Shown: piece by piece, positions 52,647-62,533 of the stretch | Position numbering within the stretch: position 1 is the stretch's first letter | How the letters are laid out: each line of letters starts with the position of its first letter | Source: Pseudolactococcus laudensis | GTDB taxonomy: Bacteria; Bacillota; Bacilli; Lactobacillales; Streptococcaceae | Assembly (NCBI RefSeq): GCF_013449735.1 | Contig: NZ_JACBNY010000002.1 | Span: forward strand, 62,001 to 126,000 | Length of the DNA: 64,000 nucleotides | Direction of reading: 5' to 3' | Notes under the pieces: generated by a model | What the model saw: the letters and a program-made list of their open reading frames with translations, nothing else | The model's database searches: none | Told to the model about the DNA's origin: nothing | Made by a program: the position numbers and the translations under genes

Positions 52647-53162
52647 ATGAAAAAGAAAGCGGAAATTCGTAAAAAAATGAAATTGGCCTTAAAAACGTTT
52701 GATTCTTCTGACAAAAACCAGCAAACTCAGGCAATCATGGCACAATTTTTAGCATCAGATATTTATCAGCAGGCGCAAACGATTGCAGTTTTCATGCCCA
52801 TGACCTTCGAATTTGACATGACGCGACTGCTGTCAGATACGAGTAAGCGGATTGTCATTCCAAAAACTTTACCCCAAAGAAAGATGATTTTCACGGATTA
52901 TGATAAGGACGCACTCTTTCTAACCCCCTTTGGCGTTAGAGAATCTAAGTCTGATATGCCCGTTATGCCTGACTTAATCATCGTGCCAGGTCTGGCATGG
53001 ACAGAAGACGGTTATCGTGTCGGTTATGGTGGTGGCTATTATGACCGCTATCTAGCTGATTTTACAGGCGAGACCGCTAGTTTCGTTTATGACTTTCAGA
53101 TTATTTCTACTATAGAAAGAAACAAATTCGATATCCCAGTCAGATACATTTTTAAGGTATAA
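52647..53162 (+). CDS. 5-formyltetrahydrofolate cyclo-ligase
   Basis: The 171-residue enzyme begins KKKAEIRKKMKLALKTF and carries the phosphate/ATP-binding signature GYRVGYGGGYYDRYL (about residues 124-138) and PDLIIVPGLAWTEDGYR. It converts 5-formyl-THF to methenyl-THF using ATP, salvaging folate in the cytoplasm. Length is slightly short of the family norm but complete. Followed eight bases later by the rhomboid protease gene, an arrangement common in lactococci and streptococci. Confidence 0.94.
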   Translation: MKKKAEIRKKMKLALKTFDSSDKNQQTQAIMAQFLASDIYQQAQTIAVFMPMTFEFDMTRLLSDTSKRIVIPKTLPQRKMIFTDYDKDALFLTPFGVRESKSDMPVMPDLIIVPGLAWTEDGYRVGYGGGYYDRYLADFTGETASFVYDFQIISTIERNKFDIPVRYIFKV

Positions 53163-53170
53163 TAAAACGT

Positions 53171-53854
53171 ATGAATAACTTTAAAAAAGAATTTCGCCGC
53201 TACCCGGCAACTTATAGTTTAGCCGCCATCACCCTCGGTGTCTGGCTATCTCAGTTTGTAGCCAATGGCGTACAAGCCACTGAACCGATGAACCTCTTTC
53301 ATTTTGGTGCCTTGTTTGGGCCAGACCTCATTGAGCACCCAACCCATCTTTGGCGACTCGTCACACCCATCTTTGTGCATATTGGCTGGGAACATTTCCT
53401 GCTCAACTTTTTTTCGCTAATTTTTATCGGCAGACAAATTGAAGATGTTTTCGGCAGTCGACGATTTTTAGGCATTTATCTCCTATCAGGCATCTTTGGC
53501 AATATCTTAGCCTTCTTCGTTCAGCCGAATATCTTGTTGGCAGGGGCCTCAACATCCCTCTTTGGTATCTTTGGCGCCATGGCTATGCTAGGCTACCTCA
53601 CTAAAAATCCATCGTTTCAGGCAGTTGGCAAACAATTTGCCGTGCTTATCCTTGCCAATCTCGTGATTAATTTATTTCAACCAGCAGTCGGCATCTTCGG
53701 GCACATTGGTGGTGCACTTGGTGGTGTTCTGTTGGCTGCGCCTTTTGCACCGAAAATCTTGCAGTCTAAGATTTCGGAGACTCAGAAGGCTACATTTTTC
53801 ATCATCTACCTTGTTTCAGCGGTGTTGATGGTAGTACTCACAATCATGGGATAA
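53171..53854 (+). CDS. Rhomboid-family intramembrane serine protease
   Basis: A 227-residue protein with about seven spans. The L1 loop WRLVTPIFVHIGWEHFLLN, catalytic Ser127 in GASTSLFG and His178 in GHIGGALGG identify a catalytic GluP/YqgP-like rhomboid. It cleaves membrane-protein substrates within the bilayer. Forms an operon with the cyclo-ligase gene; a terminator follows. Confidence 0.94.
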   Translation: MNNFKKEFRRYPATYSLAAITLGVWLSQFVANGVQATEPMNLFHFGALFGPDLIEHPTHLWRLVTPIFVHIGWEHFLLNFFSLIFIGRQIEDVFGSRRFLGIYLLSGIFGNILAFFVQPNILLAGASTSLFGIFGAMAMLGYLTKNPSFQAVGKQFAVLILANLVINLFQPAVGIFGHIGGALGGVLLAAPFAPKILQSKISETQKATFFIIYLVSAVLMVVLTIMG

Positions 53855-53887
53855 CTTAGACATTATTCAACCAGAAAAAGACAGAAA

Positions 53888-53922
53888 ACGACGCAAGTTT
53901 GGAGTTGTGTTGTTTTTTTTTG
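53888..53922 (+). terminator. Terminator after rhomboid gene
   Basis: AACGACGCAA / TTGTGTTGTT stem with G-T pairs and a nine-T run. Confidence 0.65.
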
Positions 53923-53983
53923 ATCGATAATTCAGACTACCTTTTAAATTTACTTTGTGAATAATATAATTAATGTTTTAGAT

Positions 53984-54313
53984 AGTAAAACGCTTGCAAA
54001 AATGAAAATTAAATGATATTATATTGGTATAGACCATTGAAAACGGTTACGCTTATTGGTCGAGATACAATTTTATTTTAGTCGTTAAGCACCAGCAGAC
54101 AGTTAAGAGATTTAATTGATTAGTCTGCTGTTAAATATCAGCTAAAACTATATGAGATTGTGTCAAAAATTTTATTGGATGTCGGTTTTGATAGATGTCA
54201 GTATGCATTTAAGCCTTATATATAGGTAGTCTAGGGCGGTTTTTCGTGAGCTCCATAACTATATATTTTTAATCGGGTAAACGCTTGCATTTTATTATAT
54301 TACATGGTAATAT
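53984..54313 (+). promoter_or_regulatory. Carbon-catabolite control region of cellobiose-type PTS
   Basis: Three cre-like sites: AGTAAAACGCTTGCA (53984-53998), TTGAAAACGGTTACG (54037-54051) and GGTAAACGCTTGCAT (54276-54290). The last overlaps the -35 TTGCAT (54285-54290), with TAATAT (54308-54313) 17 bases on. A CAGCAGAC / GTCTGCTG hairpin (54093-54130) lies between. No gene in 53855-54409. Confidence 0.72.
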
Positions 54314-54409
54314 AATGGAGTAGGTGATTTGTATGCGATTTCAGAAATCATGACAAGTTATCCACGTATTTATTTTATTGTAAAAACTCTAACCGAAGAA
54401 AGGAGAAAA

Positions 54410-54724
54410 ATGGACGACGCACAAATGGCAGTCATTATGCCGTTGATTATGTATGGTGGTGAAGCGAAATCTTCAGCAGTCGAAGCGATTCGTGCAGCTA
54501 AAGAAGGTAACTTTGAAAAAGCTGACGAACGTATCGAAGCAGCTAGCAAAGCAATCGTAGAAGCACATCATGGCCAAACGGAATTATTGACTAAGGCTGC
54601 AAATGGTGAAGATGTACCGGTATCAATCTACATGGTACATGCTCAAGACCATTTGATGACAGGTATCGCATTCGTTGACCTTGCAAAAGAAATCATCGAA
54701 TTGTACAAAGTTATTAAAGGTTAA
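54410..54724 (+). CDS. PTS lactose/cellobiose-family IIA component
   Basis: Start ATG 54410 (AGGAG seven bases upstream); an open frame reaching up to 54329 has no ribosome site. The 104-residue protein has the trimeric helical IIA motifs AVEAIRAAKEGNFEKADE, AHHGQTELLTKAANGE and VSIYMVHAQDHLMTG; the last histidine-containing segment carries the phosphoacceptor His. It transfers phosphate from HPr to a IIB protein. It is followed by the IIC gene, but no IIB gene lies nearby. Confidence 0.94.
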   Translation: MDDAQMAVIMPLIMYGGEAKSSAVEAIRAAKEGNFEKADERIEAASKAIVEAHHGQTELLTKAANGEDVPVSIYMVHAQDHLMTGIAFVDLAKEIIELYKVIKG

Positions 54725-54827
54725 AAACAGTAGTGCCAATATGTCACGATTGTTTTGATTTAGGAATTTGATTAAGTTTAAGCCTGAATAGGACTGAACC
54801 TTAATCGGAAAAAGGAAGGAAACTTTT

Positions 54828-56273
54828 ATGAATGCATTACAACAGTGGATGGAGAAACACCTCGTCCCAGTAGCAGCTAAAATTGGCTCGCAAAAACATT
54901 TAGTTGCACTTCGTGATTCGTTCGTTGGTATGTTGCCAGCGACGATGGTAGGGGCTATGGCAACATTGGTATCAGTTATGATTGGTACCGTACCAAGTGC
55001 CGTACAACAACTTGTTCAACGTAGCGCATCTGATGGCTCTTGGACACTTTCTGACAAACCAGTTTTTGAACAACTTGCTGGCATTTCAAGCCTTGTAAGC
55101 CAAGGTACATTGACAATTATCGGTCTTATTTTCGCCTTTTCATGGGGTTACAACCTCTCAAAAGCTTACAAAGTCAATGAACTCGCAGGTGGTATCGTAG
55201 GGGTTGCAGCGCTTGTTTCAGGTCTGCCAAACATCATCGGTATTGCAACTGCTGGTCTTTCAGAAAAAGCAATGGAAACTGTTAACAACAACATTGCTGC
55301 ACAAGGTATTGCAACTTGGAAAATGGGTCTCTCTGTAGGTCAATTGGACGCGGGTGCTTACTTCACTGTTATCATCATGGGTGCGCTTGCCGTTATCCTT
55401 TATGCTAAATTAATGCTTGCTGATATCACAATCAAAATGCCTGATTCAGTGCCACCAGCAGTATCTAAAGCCTTCTTGGCAATCATCCCAACTATCGTTG
55501 CGGTTTATGTTGTGTCAATCATTTACTACTTCATTAAAGTATGGACTGGTAACGACTTGATCTTCTTGATCAGTAAATACATTGCTGAGCCGTTCCAAGC
55601 TTTGTCACAATCTATCGTTTCAGTGTTGATCGTTACTTTCTTCGTTTCACTCTTCTGGTTCTTCGGTATCCACGGTACAAACGTTTTGGGCGCTGTTCTC
55701 GATGGTATCTGGGGTCCACTCCAACTTGCAAACATGGATGTTTACAACAAAGTTGGTTTGCAAGGTGTTAAAGATCTCGTTGCCAAAGGTGCAACTGATA
55801 AAACTCACGCAATCGATGGTAACTTCGTAACACTTTGGGTACGTGGTTCATGGGATGCCTTTGCATGGTTCGGTGGTACTGCAGGTACAATCACTTTGAT
55901 CATTGCTATCCTTTGGTTCTCTAAACGTGAAGACTACAAAACAGTTGCGAAACTTTCAGTTGCGCCTGGTATCTTCAACATCAATGAACCAGTTATGTTC
56001 GGTATGCCGTTGGTATTGAACTCACTCTTCTTCATCCCGCTTTTACTTGCACCAATGGTGTCAGTAACAATTGCTTACATTGCAACTGCATTGCACTTGG
56101 TTTCACCAGTTGTCTTGCAAGTACCATGGGTAACACCGCCATTTATCAATGCGTTCATGGCAACAGGTTTCGACTGGCGTGCAATCGTTGTAACAGCAGT
56201 TACATTTGCCGCATCATTCGCAATCTGGTTCCCATTTGTTATCGCAGCGAACTCAATGAAAGAAGAAGCTTAA
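54828..56273 (+). CDS. celB: PTS cellobiose-type IIC permease
   Basis: A 481-residue membrane protein (GGAAGGA before ATG 54828) with ten or so spans, N-terminal ALQQWMEKHLVPVAAKIGSQ and the central conserved GIHGTNVLG and FNINEPVMFGMPLVLN segments that hold the substrate-binding His and Glu of the lactose/cellobiose family. It imports beta-glucosides with phosphorylation. The 6-phospho-beta-glucosidase gene at 57313 would hydrolyse its product. IIB must come from elsewhere. Start of operon with IIA, under CcpA control. Confidence 0.95.
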   Translation: MNALQQWMEKHLVPVAAKIGSQKHLVALRDSFVGMLPATMVGAMATLVSVMIGTVPSAVQQLVQRSASDGSWTLSDKPVFEQLAGISSLVSQGTLTIIGLIFAFSWGYNLSKAYKVNELAGGIVGVAALVSGLPNIIGIATAGLSEKAMETVNNNIAAQGIATWKMGLSVGQLDAGAYFTVIIMGALAVILYAKLMLADITIKMPDSVPPAVSKAFLAIIPTIVAVYVVSIIYYFIKVWTGNDLIFLISKYIAEPFQALSQSIVSVLIVTFFVSLFWFFGIHGTNVLGAVLDGIWGPLQLANMDVYNKVGLQGVKDLVAKGATDKTHAIDGNFVTLWVRGSWDAFAWFGGTAGTITLIIAILWFSKREDYKTVAKLSVAPGIFNINEPVMFGMPLVLNSLFFIPLLLAPMVSVTIAYIATALHLVSPVVLQVPWVTPPFINAFMATGFDWRAIVVTAVTFAASFAIWFPFVIAANSMKEEA

Positions 56274-56305
56274 TTATAAGTCTCACTTTGTTGAGCTTAT
56301 GCTCA

Positions 56306-56336
56306 AAAAAGACGGCGAAAGTCGTCTTTTTCTATT
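56306..56336 (+). terminator. Terminator after celB-like gene
   Basis: AAAAGACG / CGTCTTTT stem around GCGAAAGT, followed by TCTATT; moderately T-rich. Confidence 0.7.
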
Positions 56337-56384
56337 AAAAGATGATAAAATAAGAGTAGACCAAGATAAAGAAAGAGGTAGAAT

Positions 56385-56594
56385 ATGCTTGTAGTAAATA
56401 TGGCAATGAAACAAGACGACGTGATTGCAGTTTTGGAAGAAAATGGCTTTAAATTTGTAGAGAAAAAAGGCATCCGTCTCTTTTTTGAAGCTGATGGCGA
56501 TTTAAACGAAAAAGCAGCAGAAGCTAAAGCCCTTATTAAAGCTCAACCATGGGGAGCAGCTTTGTTCTTCAACGTTGAGGTGGCAAAATCATGA
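56385..56594 (+). CDS. Small conserved-looking protein of unknown function
   Basis: A 69-residue, soluble, Ala/Glu/Lys-rich protein (AMKQDDVIAVLEENGFKFVE). GAGGTAG lies nine bases before ATG 56385; a second in-frame ATG at 56400 is possible. Not recognised. It overlaps the next small ORF by four bases (ATGA) and forms a three-gene group with the 58-residue membrane protein and the DUF3284 protein, lying between the beta-glucoside permease and the phospho-beta-glucosidase. Confidence 0.72.
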   Translation: MLVVNMAMKQDDVIAVLEENGFKFVEKKGIRLFFEADGDLNEKAAEAKALIKAQPWGAALFFNVEVAKS

Positions 56595-56767
56595 TGCAAA
56601 AATGGGGATGGGCTTTTGTCAGCTTAGCATTACTGATTTTTATTACAACAGTGCAAGGCAAGGGAGCATTCGTGATTGTTAGCATCCTATTGTTCGCACT
56701 TGGCCTTGGTATGGTCATTGTGGGTAGTAAAAAAGATAAATCAGATCAAAACGGAGAATCTAAGTAA
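56591..56767 (+). CDS. 58-residue two-span membrane protein
   Basis: A short frame (MMQKWGWAFVSLALLIFI, a short QGKG loop, FVIVSILLFALGLGMVIVG, then a charged KKDKSDQNGESK tail) that exactly bridges its neighbours. Its ATG overlaps the previous stop as ATGA and its TAA overlaps the next ATG (TAATG). This precise coupling and the two clear hydrophobic segments argue that it is a real gene despite its size. Function unknown. Confidence 0.75.
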   Translation: MMQKWGWAFVSLALLIFITTVQGKGAFVIVSILLFALGLGMVIVGSKKDKSDQNGESK

Positions 56768-57195
56768 TGGAAATTATCAGAACCTTGAAGGTGCCGCGCC
56801 AGTTTATTTTTGATAAATTACTCGAATCTGGTCTATATGATATCGAAAAAAATACTGGAAAGCATCCTAAAGTCTCTAGCTTGACTGGCTTTGAATACAA
56901 GAAGAAATTCGGATCTAAGCAAAATCAAGCAGGTAAAATTAAGATTGACGAAGTGACAGAGCCTTCAGTTTATGCGTTCACAACGAAAACGATTAGAAAT
57001 ACGTTTTCGACACGTTGGGAATTGCATAAGATTGATGATACGACGACGGAAGTCGTCATTTCAGAAACTCTGGAATCACACGGTTTCTTCCAAAATCTGA
57101 ATGACATGATGATGCAAATCGGTCTGGGCTGGATTAAAAAACGCCAGATGAAAGCCATCTTAAATAACATTTCTCAAGCTTACAACGGGAAGTGA
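56767..57195 (+). CDS. DUF3284 domain protein
   Basis: A 142-residue protein (MEIIRTLKVPRQFIFDKLLE) with SRPBCC-like alternation of strands and helix and a C-terminal helix NDMMMQIGLGWIKKRQMKA, typical of DUF3284 proteins often found beside cellobiose PTS and phospho-beta-glucosidase genes. Molecular function unknown; a binding role in beta-glucoside use is inferred from repeated context. Its start overlaps the upstream stop by one base. Confidence 0.85.
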   Translation: MEIIRTLKVPRQFIFDKLLESGLYDIEKNTGKHPKVSSLTGFEYKKKFGSKQNQAGKIKIDEVTEPSVYAFTTKTIRNTFSTRWELHKIDDTTTEVVISETLESHGFFQNLNDMMMQIGLGWIKKRQMKAILNNISQAYNGK

Positions 57196-57235
57196 TAATA
57201 TATATAGTTTTGAATATATTTATTTGCTAAAAACA

Positions 57236-57266
57236 AGAAAAAGTCAGCTAATATTTGACTTTTTTG
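57236..57266 (+). terminator. Terminator after DUF3284 gene
   Basis: AAAGTCA / TTGACTTT-type stem around GCTAATAT with TTTTTTG run. Confidence 0.75.
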
Positions 57267-57294
57267 TTAAATATCTATATACTTATATATATAA

Positions 57295-58770
<1,476 letters not shown>

Positions 58771-58775
58771 AATAA

Positions 58776-58960
58776 AAAAAGGCTGAGACAAAAGTCCTCA
58801 GTCACCAAAAGAGAAAAGCAGACTAGAACAATCAATTTGATTGTTCTAGTCTGCTTTTTTTCTATTCTTTCTGAACAGCATCGCCACGTTGTCTTACAAT
58901 TTATCAAAAATTGATATCGCTCATTGCCTATTTTTTAGAGATTCTTGTCCTAGTCTCTTA
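58776..58960. repeat. Dispersed repeat copy and bidirectional terminator
   Basis: Outer GGCTGAGACAAAAGTCCTC and GATTCTTGTCCTAGTCTC enclose a near-perfect 22-bp inverted repeat (AAAAGCAGACTAGAACAATC and complement, 58812-58858) and half of the AAATAGGC module (CTCATTGCCTATTTTTTAGA). It separates the convergent glucosidase and membrane-protein genes. Confidence 0.82.
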
Positions 58961-58968
58961 TTTGTGAT

Positions 58969-59652
58969 CTAGACTCCAATAGGTTTAGTGTATGAACTAT
59001 TTATAGTACTTTCACGGATAAAAATTCTTGATGCTATCATCAGACGTTTTTCAATTTCAAGGACTTGCTGATAGTCATCATCAGAAAAATCGTCTTCGTT
59101 GTCATAAAAATAGGTCATAAAATCACCCCAACGCTCTGATAAGTCAGTGATTTTGTTGCTGATTGTCTCATCAGAAGGATTTTTTTGAAAATCTTCTACT
59201 AATTTTTCATAGTCATCGGCAAGTTTTTGAAAGGCAGTTAAAAATGCCTCATTTGTCATATCTTCAAATTGATTATTGGGTAAATCATCTATCTTGGATT
59301 TATAACTTGAGGGAGGATTTAGCTCTGGTTCAATGGTATTAATGAAGTATAAGGTACCTAGAGTGATGAAGAGGCTGATTAAAATAGTTAGACTCCCGAG
59401 AACAATACCAATGAGTGGGAAATCTTTACTGATATGGTCACGATTAGCATTTACAAGACAAATAATACCGAAAATAATTGCCAAAATACCAATCACAATC
59501 GATATAAGATTGATAAAGGGAATCCAACTACCGAGGATAGCAACAATGCCTAAAACCAAGGCAGCAATAGAAAGGCTAGTAGCATGTGGCTTTGTGACGG
59601 GTATCATCGCCTTGTCCAGATTATTTTTCTGATGTAAAAATTTTTCAGACAT
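58969..59652 (-). CDS. DUF4190-like membrane protein
   Basis: A 227-residue protein. After 20 polar residues come two close spans (SIAALVLGIVAILGSW and NLISIVIGILAIIFGIICLV) with the Gly-rich pattern of DUF4190 proteins, then a third span (PLIGIVLGSLTILISLFITL). An acidic, Asn-rich extracytoplasmic domain of about 110 residues follows. AAAAAGGAAAAA precedes the ATG on the minus strand. Function unknown; possibly an envelope sensor or regulator. Confidence 0.75.
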   Translation of the reverse strand: MSEKFLHQKNNLDKAMIPVTKPHATSLSIAALVLGIVAILGSWIPFINLISIVIGILAIIFGIICLVNANRDHISKDFPLIGIVLGSLTILISLFITLGTLYFINTIEPELNPPSSYKSKIDDLPNNQFEDMTNEAFLTAFQKLADDYEKLVEDFQKNPSDETISNKITDLSERWGDFMTYFYDNEDDFSDDDYQQVLEIEKRLMIASRIFIRESTINSSYTKPIGV

Positions 59653-59822
59653 TTATTTTTCCTTTTTAAGAGATTGTGTTGCGAGTTTGGGATGTAAAAA
59701 ATGAGTAGGTTTTAAGGAGTTAACAGCCTCTTTAAGGGTAAATCAAGTGTTAACAGAGACCTAAAAACTTGACCTGTTATTTAGACTATTATAACATATT
59801 TTGTGTCTTTTTTAAAAAAAAT

Positions 59823-59992
59823 ATGCAAGCGCTTTCTTTTTCTTTTGGAATATGTTATAAATAAGTGGGGAAGTTTTGAAAGAGGTGTAGATAATGCCGT
59901 GTAATAACTGTCGTAACAAACAGTCTCTAAAGAGTAGAGGCGTACACAATTTTATGCAATCGGTTGCATTAGCTTTGGAAAGATTTTAAAAT
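59823..59992 (+). promoter_or_regulatory. Pullulanase control region: cre, LacI-type operator, promoter
   Basis: ATGCAAGCGCTTTCT (59823-59837) is a perfect cre. The 16-bp palindrome ATGCAATCGGTTGCAT (59954-59969) is a LacI-family (MalR-like) operator that overlaps the -35 TTGCAT (59964-59969); TAAAAT (59987-59992) follows after 17 bases. An upstream extended -10 (TGT TATAAA, 59856-59861) may be a second promoter. The arrangement predicts repression by glucose and induction by maltodextrins. Confidence 0.75.
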
Positions 59993-60074
59993 TCTAAAAA
60001 ATGATAGCGATAACATGATGTGGAATTGTTTATTATTCATAATTCATTTACTTTTGGAAATACAAAGGAGAAAG

Positions 60075-62402
60075 ATGGCTATTCAATACAAAAAAATTAA
60101 CCGACACATTAAAATTGCTGTCGTCTCGTTACTCTCGCTTGGTTTATTAGGAACATTCTCAAGCATTCAAACACAAGTTCAAATTTCCACACCACTTGAT
60201 AGAGCGTTTAACCCACTACATGCCAAGGCTGCAACATCAAGTAGTACTTACGCAAGTACAGCCAATGCAGACTTGAAAATCGCAACAGCTAGTAATAAGT
60301 TTGATTCATTTGATGCAAAATGGGCATATACTGCGACTGATTTAGGTGCAACTTATGCACCGACTGCAACAACTCTTAGAGTTTGGGCACCGACTGCAAC
60401 GAGTGTAAAAGTGATTAGCTATGGGAAATCAGGAAACAATGCAACAGCACCGCAAGTCACAACCTACACAATGGCTCGTGGAACAGTTGCTAATACGTCG
60501 GATTTAACTAAGAATACAATTGGCGTTTGGTCTGTTACAATTCCAGGAGATCAAAATGGTTTGGTCTATACGTATCAATTAACTTTTGGAAATGGTACGG
60601 TGAGTGATTATTCTGGTAATTATGGCACGGTAAGCAGTACCTCTACAACAATGACGACGCAAGATCCTTATAGCATTGCGACTGTTTCAGGTGGACTTCG
60701 CTCAGTTGTTGTTTCACCTTCAAGTGTGACACCAAGTGGCTTTGCCGTGAAACAAGGAGAAGAGGCTACTTGGAGACAAGCAAGTTCAACGCAAGCAGTT
60801 ATTGATGAAATTCACGTTAAAAATTTTACGAATTCGAGTACTTCTGGGGTCAATCCGAATTACAAAGGGAAGTTTTTAGGTGTTGGAGAAACGGGTACAA
60901 TAAATCCTAATACGGGAATGCTCACTGGGTTGAGCTATGAGAAGGAACTTGGGGTTAATTACTTACAGATTTTGCCGATGTATGATTTTGCGAGTATTTC
61001 TGATACAGGTCTTGCAACTGCAGCTTTTCCAAGTGTTTATAATTGGGGCTATGATCCATTGAATTATAATGTGCCAGAAGGTGCTTATGCGACATCCGTT
61101 ACGAATCCTAATACGCGTCTTAATGAAATGAAAACGATGATTCAAGCGATTCATAATCAAGGAATGGGCGTGATTATGGATGTGGTTTACAATCATGTGT
61201 ATGACCAGTCAACTTCGAGTTTTGAGAGAACGCAACCTGGCTATTATTTCCGAAAATCTTCAACAACGGGTTGTGGGAATGATACGGCGACCAATCATCT
61301 CATGTTCCGTCAATTCATTTTGAACTCTATTAAGTATTATACCTTGAACTACGGAGTTGATGGTTTCCGTTTTGATATCATGGCAAGCTTTGACAAGGAT
61401 ACGATTAATGCTGTTCGCTCAATGCTAAATACAATTGACCCGCATATCTTAACTTATGGTGAGGGATGGTATATGGGAACAGATTTACCTTATGACCAGC
61501 AAGTCGATGTGTCGAAAGCCATTCATACACCAGGTGTTGGGTATTTTAACAACGGTGAACGTGATACAATTCAAAACTTTGTTGCTGGGGATAAGAATAG
61601 CTTAGGACTCATTTTGAGCGCTATTCGGGGGTCCGGTGATGGGTTGATGCAGTATGGCACACCTGCCCAAGCAGTTAATTATGTAGAGTGTCATGACGGT
61701 CAGACCATATCCGATTTGGAGTGGCTATATAATCCATATGATTTACAAGAAACTCATGTTGCCCGCTCTGAGCTTGCATCAGCCATTAATATCTTGGCTG
61801 AAGGAACGACGGTGATGCAAAATGGTCAGGAATTTAACATGAGCCGTTACGTTAATGTGTCAGGCAATCCAGCATTGTCAACGATTCAACAAGCTAAAAT
61901 TGAGTCTAATAATTATACCGGTCTAAAGAGTATGGCAGATGCGCAAATTGAACTAGCGCGTAATCCTTATAATGGTGTGGTGACTTTGAACAACACCAAA
62001 TATTTTGTTGGTGATGAGTCGTCTAATACGAACTGGGATTTGGCGAGTACTTATGCCGAGCAAGTCGATTTCTTGAAACAATTGATTCAGTTTAAAAATG
62101 ATAACCCAAGTTTCTGGCCAGATGATTATAGCCAGATTTACAATGGTACTTTAATCCAGCCTCTGCGCTATGATTCTGGTGTTGTTGCATACATCATGGA
62201 TAATGGTGTGAACAAGTATTTAGTCATTATCAATGCCTCTGGAGGCAGTCTAAACTTTACGGCAAATGATACCTACTATGGCAACAATCTTGCGGGTAAA
62301 AGCATCATGCTTTCAAGTGATCATAGTCTTGCGTCAGGTACCAGTTTAAGTAATGCTTGGAACTTGGCTAATTACAGTCTTGCTTTAATCCAACTTCAGT
62401 AA
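60075..62402 (+). CDS. Secreted type I pullulanase (GH13)
   Basis: Start ATG 60075 (AAAGGAG upstream). The 775-residue protein has a long signal peptide (KIAVVSLLSLGLLGTFSSI), an N-terminal CBM48-like domain (TLRVWAPTATSVKVISYG), the type I pullulanase motif YNWGYDP (from residue 322) and GH13 regions DVVYNHVY, GFRFDIM (nucleophile Asp) and YGEGW (acid/base Glu). It debranches pullulan and starch at alpha-1,6 bonds outside the cell. No sortase or WxL anchor is present, so it is probably released. Under a CcpA/MalR-like control region; the next gene encodes another secreted starch-related protein. Confidence 0.95.
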   Translation: MAIQYKKINRHIKIAVVSLLSLGLLGTFSSIQTQVQISTPLDRAFNPLHAKAATSSSTYASTANADLKIATASNKFDSFDAKWAYTATDLGATYAPTATTLRVWAPTATSVKVISYGKSGNNATAPQVTTYTMARGTVANTSDLTKNTIGVWSVTIPGDQNGLVYTYQLTFGNGTVSDYSGNYGTVSSTSTTMTTQDPYSIATVSGGLRSVVVSPSSVTPSGFAVKQGEEATWRQASSTQAVIDEIHVKNFTNSSTSGVNPNYKGKFLGVGETGTINPNTGMLTGLSYEKELGVNYLQILPMYDFASISDTGLATAAFPSVYNWGYDPLNYNVPEGAYATSVTNPNTRLNEMKTMIQAIHNQGMGVIMDVVYNHVYDQSTSSFERTQPGYYFRKSSTTGCGNDTATNHLMFRQFILNSIKYYTLNYGVDGFRFDIMASFDKDTINAVRSMLNTIDPHILTYGEGWYMGTDLPYDQQVDVSKAIHTPGVGYFNNGERDTIQNFVAGDKNSLGLILSAIRGSGDGLMQYGTPAQAVNYVECHDGQTISDLEWLYNPYDLQETHVARSELASAINILAEGTTVMQNGQEFNMSRYVNVSGNPALSTIQQAKIESNNYTGLKSMADAQIELARNPYNGVVTLNNTKYFVGDESSNTNWDLASTYAEQVDFLKQLIQFKNDNPSFWPDDYSQIYNGTLIQPLRYDSGVVAYIMDNGVNKYLVIINASGGSLNFTANDTYYGNNLAGKSIMLSSDHSLASGTSLSNAWNLANYSLALIQLQ

Positions 62403-62472
62403 GTTTAGCGACTTACTGACATGACTGAAATAAATCATGCAGTATGACAGACACAGATAGATGTGTTAGGGG

Positions 62473-62503
62473 ACTAATATAGTTTAATAGTTAAACTGTA
62501 TTA
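62473..62503 (+). other. Hairpin between pullulanase and next gene
   Basis: CTAATATAGTTTAA / TTAAACTGTATTAG, 14-bp stem with TAG loop and no T-run; a stabilising hairpin or operator. Confidence 0.5.
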
Positions 62504-62533
62504 GCTTGTAATTTATAATAAAGGGTGGTTTTT

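Noticed and set aside
59894-59989. Cysteine-containing 31-residue ORF with GAGGTG upstream
   Set aside because: It overlaps the LacI-type operator and promoter of the pullulanase gene, so the sequence is better explained as a control region.
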